DNA of 64,000 nucleotides from an uncultured Oscillospiraceae bacterium (GTDB taxonomy: Bacteria > Bacillota > Clostridia > Oscillospirales > Acutalibacteraceae). The position numbers were made by a program, and so were the translations under genes. Below, in pieces: positions 1 to 8,234 of this stretch. Each line of letters begins with the position of its first letter. Positions within the stretch are counted from its first letter, which is position 1. The notes under the pieces were generated by a model. The model did no database searches, had not been told where the DNA came from, and worked only from the letters and a program-made list of their open reading frames with translations. The DNA is taken from the NCBI GenBank assembly GCA_902492455.1, contig CABULH010000002.1, positions 1-64,000 of the forward strand, given 5' to 3'.

Positions 1-293
1 TATTCTACAACAGGAGGTCTCTTTTTTCACTGTCCGTTTTTTAGGCTTCTGTCCATTTTGCTGAAGTCTGCTGGCTCTTTTTTACAGCAAGCTTTTAATT
101 TTAAAAATAGCAGTAATGGTTTTGCCACGCATCATTCCGTAAAAGCGTTATTTCACTGTTGTGATATTTTTTGCGCCTTTCTGCCGCCCTGGCTTTGGCA
201 GCAGTCAGATGGTTGTACTCCATAGACCAGGCGTTCCATACAAAGAAGAAAAAAGAAAAACCTAAGTAGACATTTTGTATGCGGTGGGATATA
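1..293. other. Left edge, no supportable gene
   Basis: I see no convincing gene here. Open frames on the minus strand (for example one ending near 101) have no good ribosome binding site and a composition unlike the neighbours. The stretch is AT-richer than the rest of the first 30 kb. It may hold the 3' end or decayed remains of something that begins outside the window. Confidence 0.35.
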
Positions 294-491
294 ATGAAAC
301 ACACCAAAATCAATAAGCGGGTGATTATCATTGCGCTCGGTATTGATATCCTGCTCATATTGGCGGCAACCATTGCATTGTACATTCAATTGATGCGGCC
401 ATTTTATTGCTGGACGGAAACCGGCTCCTTCTTCACGGCGATTGATACGGTGAAAGGGCAATGGTTATGGCTGACGCTTCCAGCGATATAA
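294..491 (+). CDS. Small putative membrane protein (65 aa)
   Basis: Not recognised. The reading frame encodes a short basic N-terminus (MKHTKINKR) followed by one hydrophobic segment at about residues 10-33, so it would be a single-pass membrane protein. I chose the ATG at 294 because GGTGGG lies 5 bases upstream; an ATG at 279 is also in frame. It stands alone before the glycosidase gene, about 160 bases away. The gene could be spurious, since no family resemblance supports it. Confidence 0.3.
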   Translation: MKHTKINKRVIIIALGIDILLILAATIALYIQLMRPFYCWTETGSFFTAIDTVKGQWLWLTLPAI

Positions 492-652
492 TGTGCCGTG
501 CGCTTTGCCGCGGGGATTTTTCAGCGCGCATCCATGTATCGATATTTCCACTTCGCAGGATTCCAGCCCATCTGGGCGGAAAGGGAGCAAGCAATTAGAC
601 AACCTGTCAAAGCGAAGGGCAAGAGAAATATTCAGGAAAGAAGGCGGAGATT

Positions 653-3226
653 ATGGAGAAACATCATTACACCGGGAAGAACACAAGAGAAATTACCTTC
701 CCTTTGGGAGGCATCGGCTCGGGCAGCATCGGTTTAGGCGGGAACGGCCGGCTGATGGAATGGGAGATCAAAAACCGGCCGGATAAAGGCACTTATAACG
801 GCATGAGCCATTTCGCCGTCAAGGCAGAAGCCGGCGGCCGGGTCATCGACGCCCGGGTTCTGCAGGGAGATCTGCTCAAGGAGTACATCGGCCAGACCGG
901 TATGCCGGGTTACGGCATGGGCATCACCCGGGATTCTATGGCGGGGTTTCCTCATTTTGAACATTGCGATTTCTACGGGGAATTTCCCTTTGCCCGACTG
1001 ACCTTTACCGATAAGCATTTCCCAGCGCCGGTTGCCATGACCGCCTTCAATCCGCTGATCCCCTTGGATGAAGATGCATCCAGCATACCCGCGGCCTTTT
1101 TTGAGATCGAGATCACCAATCCCCTGGAGGAGGCGGTGACCTTTACCGCGGCGCTGACTGTGCGCAATATGTTTGATAAATGCTTCAACCGCGCTTTTAC
1201 GCAGGATCAGTGGAAGGGTGTGCACCTGTATCAGGGGCCTATCCCGGAGGATGATCCCGCATTCGGCGAACTGGCAATGGCCGCTGACGGCGGATTGGCG
1301 GACGATGTCCATATCCAGGAGTATTGGGTGCACAGCGGCTGGTATGATCCCGCCAGAACCTACTGGCAGGAGTTTACTCAATCCGGCCCTCTGCCGGAGC
1401 GGCGTTACGAAGAGGGATATTGGGATCACGCCACCCTCCAGGCAGTCAAAACCCTGCTGAAGGGAGAGACCGCCCGGTTCCGCTTCGTCATATCCTGGAA
1501 TTTCCCCAATTGCTGCAATTACTGGGACCCGGATAAAACCCCGGAGGGAAAGGATAAAACTTGGAAAAATTACTACACCAAGCTGTTCCGGGATGCGGTG
1601 CACAGCGCCGTTTACAGCCTGGAAAACTGGGACCGCCTGTACAGCCGGACGGAGGCTTTCCATCAGGCGCTGTTTTCTTCCACCCTGCCCGACGAGGTGA
1701 TCGAGGCGGCGTCGGCTAACCTGGCCTCTCTGAAATCCTCGGTGGTGCTGCGGCTGGAAAACGGATCCCTATACGGCTGGGAAGGGGCCTTTCAGACGGA
1801 GGGAGCCTGCTCCGGCACCTGTTCCCATGTGTGGGCTTACGCCTACGCCGTGCCGTATCTCTTTCCTGCGCTGGACCGCTCCATCCGCCAAAATGAATAC
1901 ACCTACAGCGTGTTTGACAACGGTATGCTGACCTTCCGGATGAACCTGCCGCTTGGCAGGGAGCGGGTTCAGTATCGGGCCTGTGTGGACGGCCAGATGG
2001 CAGGTGTTCTCAAATCCTATTTTGATTGGAAGTTCAGCGGGGACGATCAGTGGCTGAAAACATGGTGGCCTTCGATCCGCAAGACCCTGGAATACGCCTG
2101 GAGCCCGGATAACGAGGATGGCTGGGATCGGAACAAGGACGGCGTGCTGGAGGGACGGCAGCATCATACACTGGATATGGAGCTGTTCGGTCCCAGCTCC
2201 TGGCTGCAGGGCTTTTATATGGCTGCCCTGAAAGCAGCAGCGGAGATGGCGGAATATCTGGGGGAACCGGATAAGGCGGCGGAATATCGGGAGCTGTTGG
2301 GAAAAGGTCAGGCTTATTGTGAGCAGGAACTGTTCAACGGTCGGTACTATTTCCACAAGCTGGATTTAAAGGACGAGACGCTGGTGGAGAGATACCGGAA
2401 CTGTTCCCTGGATACCGGCGACGCAGTGCAGATATACTGGAATGAAGAGCGTAAGGAAATCAAGTACCAGGTCGGTGAGGGCTGTGAGATCGATCAGGTA
2501 CTGGCGCAGTGGCACGCCGACCTCAGCGGCTTGGGGGATATCTTTAACCGGAATCATCTAAAAACCGCTTTGGAGCATATTTTCCGGTACAACCACATTT
2601 CCTGTATGCGGGATTTCCCCAACCCCTGCCGGATTTTTGCCCTGAACGACGAGGGCGGCACCATTATCTGCTCCTATCCGGAGGGAGCCTATCAGCCCTT
2701 CAGTCCCATCCCCTACGCGGAAGAAACAATGCATGGGTTTGAGTATCAGGTGGGCGCTCAAATGATCCGCAACGGTATGATACAAGAGGGGATGCAGGTT
2801 ATCCGCGCCGTGCGGGAGCGGTATACCGGCGAGTTCCGTAGTCCCTGGAACGAGATCGAATGCGGCTGCAACTACGCCCGGTCCATGGCCAGTTATTCCT
2901 TGATTCCAATTATCAGCGGATTCTCCTTTGATCTGCCCCACAAATGCATTGGGTTTGATCCTCTGCTGTGGCAGGACGGAGCCTTCTCCTGCATATGGAG
3001 CGTTGGCACCGCCTGGGGAAGGATGGAGGCAACCAAGCAGAGCGTCCGCATCCGGATACAGGAGGGCCGCCTGGAACTGCAGTCCATCCGGCTGCCCTTT
3101 CTGCTGCAGAAATCAAAGCCTGTGGTCACAGCCGACGGGATGACGATCCCCGCCGCTTATGCCCAAGCGGATATTCTGCTGGATATGCCCGTGGTGTGCA
3201 CGAAAGAATTGGCTGTAGAAGGATAA
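653..3226 (+). CDS. GH116-type glycosidase (DUF608 / GBA2-like)
   Basis: Probable retaining beta-glycosidase of family GH116, which includes bacterial beta-glucosidases/xylosidases and the non-lysosomal glucosylceramidase GBA2. The N-terminus (ITFPLGGIGSGSIGL, about residues 15-29) is the typical opening of the N-terminal beta-sandwich. The C-terminal half is the alpha/alpha-barrel, with the conserved blocks VLEGRQHHTLDMELFGPSS (E500 to about residue 516) and EIDQVLAQW (D614). The latter resembles the family's DQLAGQW acid/base block; I do not assign the nucleophile residue. No signal peptide is visible, so a cytoplasmic enzyme acting on imported oligosaccharides is likely. The 857-residue length fits the family. 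The start has the site AAGGCGGAG just upstream. It stands alone and is followed by a terminator. Confidence 0.85.
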   Translation: MEKHHYTGKNTREITFPLGGIGSGSIGLGGNGRLMEWEIKNRPDKGTYNGMSHFAVKAEAGGRVIDARVLQGDLLKEYIGQTGMPGYGMGITRDSMAGFPHFEHCDFYGEFPFARLTFTDKHFPAPVAMTAFNPLIPLDEDASSIPAAFFEIEITNPLEEAVTFTAALTVRNMFDKCFNRAFTQDQWKGVHLYQGPIPEDDPAFGELAMAADGGLADDVHIQEYWVHSGWYDPARTYWQEFTQSGPLPERRYEEGYWDHATLQAVKTLLKGETARFRFVISWNFPNCCNYWDPDKTPEGKDKTWKNYYTKLFRDAVHSAVYSLENWDRLYSRTEAFHQALFSSTLPDEVIEAASANLASLKSSVVLRLENGSLYGWEGAFQTEGACSGTCSHVWAYAYAVPYLFPALDRSIRQNEYTYSVFDNGMLTFRMNLPLGRERVQYRACVDGQMAGVLKSYFDWKFSGDDQWLKTWWPSIRKTLEYAWSPDNEDGWDRNKDGVLEGRQHHTLDMELFGPSSWLQGFYMAALKAAAEMAEYLGEPDKAAEYRELLGKGQAYCEQELFNGRYYFHKLDLKDETLVERYRNCSLDTGDAVQIYWNEERKEIKYQVGEGCEIDQVLAQWHADLSGLGDIFNRNHLKTALEHIFRYNHISCMRDFPNPCRIFALNDEGGTIICSYPEGAYQPFSPIPYAEETMHGFEYQVGAQMIRNGMIQEGMQVIRAVRERYTGEFRSPWNEIECGCNYARSMASYSLIPIISGFSFDLPHKCIGFDPLLWQDGAFSCIWSVGTAWGRMEATKQSVRIRIQEGRLELQSIRLPFLLQKSKPVVTADGMTIPAAYAQADILLDMPVVCTKELAVEG

Positions 3227-3240
3227 GAAATCGATAAACC

Positions 3241-3284
3241 ACGGAAGGCATCCGGTCCACGTCTGCGGACCGGATGCCTTCCGT
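3241..3284 (+). terminator. Intrinsic terminator after the GH116 gene
   Basis: Perfect 18-bp inverted repeat (3241-3258 with 3267-3284), 8-base loop, followed by TTTATT. It lies 14 bases past the glycosidase stop and may also serve the converging minus-strand operon ending at 3385. Confidence 0.75.
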
Positions 3285-3384
3285 TTATTCGTATTGACTG
3301 GATAGCCTCGATTTCAGACGATTTTTGTCGAATCGGCGCCGGCAATTATCTATGCGTTTGCCGGCGCAATGCAGAGGGAGAATG

Positions 3385-6300
3385 TTACCATACCGGCTTA
3401 ACCAGCTTATATTTGGAACCGGGAGTCAGGGAATAATAATGGGCGAGGATCTGGGCATAATTCCAGCCGCCTTTAATGGCAAATCCCACCGCCCCATACT
3501 GACTCATGCCCACGCCGTGGCCGTTGCCATAGACCTCCATGGTAATCATGTCGGTTTCCGGGTCATAGTCGATGATCTGAAAGCTGTGGGAGCGCATCGA
3601 AATTCCAAGGTTATTGCAGGCATCCCGAATCGCCTTGCCTTTCACCGGCCTGCCGTTGCAGACAGCGTTAATCTCCTGCACATACCGTCCCTCGCCGCCG
3701 TCCCATTTGACAGGATACATGGGGGAGTCGTAAGGCCCGGTGCCGGAGAAGGTCACCTTGCTTTTCAGATTTTTCTCCAGCTGATTCTTCAGATCGGAAA
3801 ATTTCACCTTGGTGGTGGAGATCAGATGATCGCTGCCGCCGGAAAATTCCAGGATGTTTTCCTCGGTATCATAGGGGCTGGAGACGCTTTGCAGATAGGG
3901 AAGAGCAGAAACGAAGGTGTATTGGCTGGGAGAGCTGACGCCGCAGTTCATAGCGCTGTACATGCTGTCAATGGGCATCTTTTTGATGTCGTTTCGAGAG
4001 GTATAAGAGGTATCCAGCATTTTGTAGCCCAGCACCTCTCCCACCGCGTCGTAGATCTTTTTACCCACGCCGGAGTTCTTGTCAAAGGCACTTCTTAAAG
4101 CCAGGGGATATGTATTGCCGCCGGAACAATAATGCAGGATGTAGGTATAGGAGGCGATGGCTTGGGCCTTGAAGGCCTCCGTGTTGGTCCCATCCTTGCC
4201 GAAGAACTGGGAACGGTTCATCTCATAATAGACCACCCGTGCCACCGCGTCCTGCAGTTCTTCCTTGGTGGTAGGCAGATAAACTGTGCCGGTGTTGGTG
4301 TCCTTGAGTCGGAAAAACGCCATAAAATCCGCTTCCGGGAAGCTGCCATCCACCAGTGTCACCGAGGGCTTGTCCGGTATCGGGCCCGGTTCGGGCTGAG
4401 TAGGCTCCGGTTCGGTGGGACGGGAAGTGGGCGGTGCGGTGGTTGTGGAAGTGGTGGGCACCGTTGTGGTGGCGGAGGTGGTGGGTTTTCCCGTAGTTGG
4501 AGCGGAGGATTCCGGGGAGGTGGGAGGCGTTGTCTGCGAGGATGCGGAGGAAGAGGTGGAGGTGGGGGATTGTGCACCGGATTCAGTTCCCGATCCCGTG
4601 CTTTCCCCGGAAGCGGTGGAATCCGTCTGAGGAGTAGATTCATCCGGCGGGCTGGTGGCTTCTCCCGGCTGCGTGGGGACGGAGGCCACTGCGGTAGCGG
4701 ATTCAGTGCGCCCGGGGAGGGTTTCCGGCGTTTGCTGATCCGTCCATTCCTGGGGCATCAGCACCCGGTCGTTTTCCATGGCGCCGCTGTAGTCCGTCGT
4801 CTCGGATTCGCCGCTGCGCAGCATCCGGGCAGCTACCACAATCCGTGCTCCGTCAAAGCCGGCCACCCGGGTGGCGTCGGTAGTGAGCAGCAGCAGGGAG
4901 TCGCCGTCGTACAGATCCACCTGATCCTCCGGCACGGTGAAGAGGGAACGTTTTTGCAGCTCATAGCCGAATTCCAGGAAATCCGTTTCATCCTCAAAAT
5001 CGGTTCGGGTAAAATCGAACTGATTCACCATGGGATCGCCCACGTACAGCACCGCGAATATCTTCCATTTGGCATTGCGGTAAATGGTGTTCATCTCAAT
5101 CAGGGGATGCTGCTGCAGATAAGCCAGGCTGCTGTACTCCGTCAGGTTGGAGAACATCTGCCCGTTGCCGGTGTTGTTCCCATAAATTACCAAAGAACGA
5201 TTCACCGACTGAGCGGTGAAGAAAGCGTTCCGTTCATCAAAATAGGGGACGCCGTAAAGGGAATACTGCCGGTCAAAGTTGTGGGTCGAATAATCCACGC
5301 TGCCGTTTTGAGACTGGACCACCGGATAATCGATTCCGGTGCCCTCGATTCGCACCCAGCCCCGCACATCGCTGTTTCGGCTGTAAAGGGTGGAGAACTG
5401 GGTCAGCATTCCTTCCGGCGCGCCCTCGGGGAGGCTGGTGCCGCTGCTGTTCCAATATTCGTTCTGGATACCGTGATAGGTGTTTCGATTGATGTTGGGC
5501 TCCAGCCAGAAGGTATAAGCGGCCAGCACCGCCGCTGTCAGCAGCAGTACAATGGCCAGCAGTACGCCGCATTTGCGGAATACTTCCGCCTTGCCGTCCC
5601 CTTTCCACGGCAGGATGGCCGCAATCCGGGGACGGGAACGCTTTTTACGGGGAGCTTCAGGGATGGCTGCCACCGGCGGTGGAGGGGGTTCCGACAGCAG
5701 TTCTCCGCCGGCCATTACAGCCGGCATGGCCTCCAGATAGCGACGAACCAAATCCAGGGCGTTGGCGACGGCTATGGAGCGGATGTATTCCCGATCTTGA
5801 TTGCCGGCGGCCGCTACGATTTTTTTCACCCATACCCGCTTTTCATCCGCCAAGGCGATGAAAACCGTGCCCACCGGCTGTCCTTCGCCGGATTCCGGGC
5901 CGGCCTCGCCGGTGATGGCCACGCCCAAAGCGGATTTGCCCGCCCGGCGGGCGCCCGAAGCCATGGCTCCGGCTACCGGTGCGCTGACCGCGCCGTACTG
6001 TTCCAGCAGTTCTCCCGGCACTCCCAGGATGTCCCGCTTCATCTCCCAGGAATAAGCGGCGATACCGCATTCAAATACGGAAGAAGCACCGGGGATCTCT
6101 GTAATTCTGCCGGAAAGCAGCCCGGCGGTACAGGATTCGGCGGTGGCGATTTTCAGCCCCTTTTGTCTGAGCAGGGAGACCACGGTTTTCTGCAGGCTGC
6201 CGGCGTCCACTCCGTAAACGTTGACGCCCAGCCGCCGGCGGATTTCCTCCACCACTGGGGCGCACATCGCCTGCGCTGCGTTTAAATCAGCGGCCCGGGC

Positions 6301-6960
6301 GGTGACACGCAGGGTGACTTCTCCCTCCTTGACATAAGGGGCCACAGTGGGATTGGCACCCGACAGCAGATCTGCCAGGCGTTCGGCCACGGCGGATTCC
6401 GGCAGGCCGAAAACCCCCACCGTTCGGGAAAAGATGGTGCCGCCGGAGAATTTGGACAGATAAGGGCCCACGTAGTCGTTGAACATGGGGATCAGTTCCC
6501 GGGGAGGGCCGGGCAGCATGATGATGCTCTGGCCGTACCGCTCCACCGCGCAGCCGGGGGCGGTGCCATGATCATTGGGGAAAACCACGCTTCCACGGGG
6601 GAGCATGGCTTGCTTCTGGTTGTTGGCGGTCATCTCCCGGCCAGTGATGCGGAAGTATTCCTGAATACGTCGCCAGCTGTCTTCATGCAGCTCCAGCGGC
6701 AGGCTCAGCGCATCGGCCACCGTTTCCCGGGTGACGTCGTCTGGGGTTGGTCCCAGGCCGCCGGTGAGGATAATCAGATCGCTGCGGCCCATGGCTAAAG
6801 ACAGCATCTCTCCCAGGCGGGCGACGTTGTCCCCCACCGTGGACTGATACAGCAGCTGGATGCCGTAGGCGGCCAGTTCTTGGGACAGGAAGCGGCTGTC
6901 CTCGTTGAGAATGTCGCCCAGCAGCAATTCTGTTCCGACAGAGATGATTTCAGCGTTCAT
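3385..6960 (-). CDS. CinA - degenerate class B sortase - SpoIID fusion protein (1191 aa)
   Basis: One open frame holds three domains. Residues 1-411 are a full CinA: N-terminal MoCF-like half (GTELLLGD, TGGLGPTPDD) and C-terminal NMN-amidase half (TAESCTAGLLSGRI near 273). CinA hydrolyses nicotinamide mononucleotide in pyridine-nucleotide salvage. A Pro/basic linker and a membrane segment (about 465-484) lead to a sortase-B-like domain (about 505-715), then a Ser/Thr/Pro-rich stretch (about 740-855), then SpoIID/LytB (about 880-1180), with the likely catalytic Glu913 (YYEMN) and the GHGVGMSQYG block at 1147. SpoIID enzymes cleave denuded glycan strands. In the sortase domain the catalytic His is Asn595 (IYGNN) and the catalytic Cys is Asp695 (LTTDA); Arg706 remains, so transpeptidation is unlikely. 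The membrane segment and its flank (GDG..EV.RKC) match the sortase at 8235-9899, so the domain arose by duplication. Start site AAGGGG, 58 bases after thiI. Confidence 0.85.
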   Translation of the reverse strand: MNAEIISVGTELLLGDILNEDSRFLSQELAAYGIQLLYQSTVGDNVARLGEMLSLAMGRSDLIILTGGLGPTPDDVTRETVADALSLPLELHEDSWRRIQEYFRITGREMTANNQKQAMLPRGSVVFPNDHGTAPGCAVERYGQSIIMLPGPPRELIPMFNDYVGPYLSKFSGGTIFSRTVGVFGLPESAVAERLADLLSGANPTVAPYVKEGEVTLRVTARAADLNAAQAMCAPVVEEIRRRLGVNVYGVDAGSLQKTVVSLLRQKGLKIATAESCTAGLLSGRITEIPGASSVFECGIAAYSWEMKRDILGVPGELLEQYGAVSAPVAGAMASGARRAGKSALGVAITGEAGPESGEGQPVGTVFIALADEKRVWVKKIVAAAGNQDREYIRSIAVANALDLVRRYLEAMPAVMAGGELLSEPPPPPVAAIPEAPRKKRSRPRIAAILPWKGDGKAEVFRKCGVLLAIVLLLTAAVLAAYTFWLEPNINRNTYHGIQNEYWNSSGTSLPEGAPEGMLTQFSTLYSRNSDVRGWVRIEGTGIDYPVVQSQNGSVDYSTHNFDRQYSLYGVPYFDERNAFFTAQSVNRSLVIYGNNTGNGQMFSNLTEYSSLAYLQQHPLIEMNTIYRNAKWKIFAVLYVGDPMVNQFDFTRTDFEDETDFLEFGYELQKRSLFTVPEDQVDLYDGDSLLLLTTDATRVAGFDGARIVVAARMLRSGESETTDYSGAMENDRVLMPQEWTDQQTPETLPGRTESATAVASVPTQPGEATSPPDESTPQTDSTASGESTGSGTESGAQSPTSTSSSASSQTTPPTSPESSAPTTGKPTTSATTTVPTTSTTTAPPTSRPTEPEPTQPEPGPIPDKPSVTLVDGSFPEADFMAFFRLKDTNTGTVYLPTTKEELQDAVARVVYYEMNRSQFFGKDGTNTEAFKAQAIASYTYILHYCSGGNTYPLALRSAFDKNSGVGKKIYDAVGEVLGYKMLDTSYTSRNDIKKMPIDSMYSAMNCGVSSPSQYTFVSALPYLQSVSSPYDTEENILEFSGGSDHLISTTKVKFSDLKNQLEKNLKSKVTFSGTGPYDSPMYPVKWDGGEGRYVQEINAVCNGRPVKGKAIRDACNNLGISMRSHSFQIIDYDPETDMITMEVYGNGHGVGMSQYGAVGFAIKGGWNYAQILAHYYSLTPGSKYKLVKPVW

Positions 6961-7018
6961 AATTACCCCTTAAATAACGCGTTACGCGGCATTCGCAGTC
7001 CTCGGTCCGGTGATAAGA

Positions 7019-8197
7019 TCAGATGATGCGGCGGCGGATGCCGGCCAGCGCTTCATCGATCAGGGCATCTGCATCCAGTTCAGCCTCCGCCGCCTCCACC
7101 TGGGCCAGCTTAGGCCGGGTACGGGGATGACGGGGAGTGAACACGGTGCAGCAGTCCTCATAGGGCTGGATGGAAATGTTAAAGGTGCCGATGCGGCGGG
7201 CGATGGCAATGATTTCTTCCTTGTCCATACCGATCAGCGGGCGAAAAACCGGCAGGCCGGCCACAGCATCGGTGCAGGCGATGGCCGGAATGGTCTGGCT
7301 CGCCACCTGGCCCACACTCTCGCCGGTGATTAGCGCCCCGCAGTCGGCGGAGCGCGCCACGGCGGTGGAAAGACGCATCATAAACCGGCGCATAATCAAG
7401 GTGAACAGTTCCTCCGGACAGCACCGGCGGATTTCTTCCTGGATATGGGTAAAGGGCACGATATTCAGCTCCATCCGCCCGGCATAGGTCCCCACCTGTT
7501 CCAGCAGAGAGATCACCTTTTGTTCCGCGCGTTCGCTGGTATAGGGCGGGGAGGCGAAGTGGACGGCGGTGAGTTCAATTCCGCGCTTGGCCATCATATA
7601 AGCCGCGACAGGAGAATCAATGCCGCCGGAAATCAGCAGGGCAGCCCGACCGCCGGTGCCCACCGGCATACCGCCGGCCCCGGGCAGCTGGGCGCCGTGG
7701 ATATAGGCGCCGAAATCCCGGATTTCCACCCAAACCACCAGTTCCGGATGGTGGACATCCACCGACAGATGGGGATACCGCTCCAGCAGATAGCCGCCTA
7801 CCTCTTCGCAGATCTGGGGTGAGGTCAAGGGAAAGGTTTTGTCACTGCGCCGCGCCTCCACCTTGAAGGTACGTACGCCGGCCAGGGCGGGCTGAAGATA
7901 ATCCGCTGCCCCTTCCCGGATGGCGGCCATCTCCTTTTCCACCACTCTTGCACGGGAAAAGGCGGATATGCCGAATACACGGGAGACCCGGTCGCAGGCC
8001 TCGTCCAGGTCGGCATCAGGATTTTCCGGCTGAATATAGATGGTGGACTGGGCCTTCTGCAGCCGAAAGCTTCCCAGTGGAGCCAGGCGTCGGCGCAGGT
8101 TTTTCAGCAGCACATTTTCAAAGGTGCCGCGGTTCAGGCCCTTCAGGGCCAGTTCGCCGTTTTTGATCAACAAAATCTCGCGAGAGGCGGTTGTCAT
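7019..8197 (-). CDS. tRNA 4-thiouridine sulfurtransferase ThiI
   Basis: Transfers sulfur to U8 of tRNA to make 4-thiouridine; some ThiI proteins also serve thiamine synthesis. An N-terminal ferredoxin-like/THUMP region (about residues 1-170) precedes the PP-loop ATP pyrophosphatase motif SGGIDSP (190-196). The conserved C-terminal cysteines lie in EDCC (349-350). There is no rhodanese domain at 392 residues, as in Bacillus, where sulfur comes from a dedicated cysteine desulfurase (NifZ). A desulfurase gene is two genes upstream, which fits. Start ATG has AAAGGA 10 bases upstream. It shares an operon with the sortase (37-base gap) and the CinA fusion. Confidence 0.93.
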   Translation of the reverse strand: MTTASREILLIKNGELALKGLNRGTFENVLLKNLRRRLAPLGSFRLQKAQSTIYIQPENPDADLDEACDRVSRVFGISAFSRARVVEKEMAAIREGAADYLQPALAGVRTFKVEARRSDKTFPLTSPQICEEVGGYLLERYPHLSVDVHHPELVVWVEIRDFGAYIHGAQLPGAGGMPVGTGGRAALLISGGIDSPVAAYMMAKRGIELTAVHFASPPYTSERAEQKVISLLEQVGTYAGRMELNIVPFTHIQEEIRRCCPEELFTLIMRRFMMRLSTAVARSADCGALITGESVGQVASQTIPAIACTDAVAGLPVFRPLIGMDKEEIIAIARRIGTFNISIQPYEDCCTVFTPRHPRTRPKLAQVEAAEAELDADALIDEALAGIRRRII

Positions 8198-8234
8198 GGC
8201 ATTCGTTCCTTTTAGTCAGTTATCCGATAGCTTT

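Noticed and set aside
734..1663. Minus-strand frame opposite the GH116 gene
   Set aside because: Shadow; the GH116 frame has clear family motifs and a proper ribosome site.
4132..6285. Long plus-strand open frame opposite the CinA fusion
   Set aside because: It mirrors the GC-rich fusion gene; its translation is Gly/Arg/His-rich without domains and has no ribosome site.
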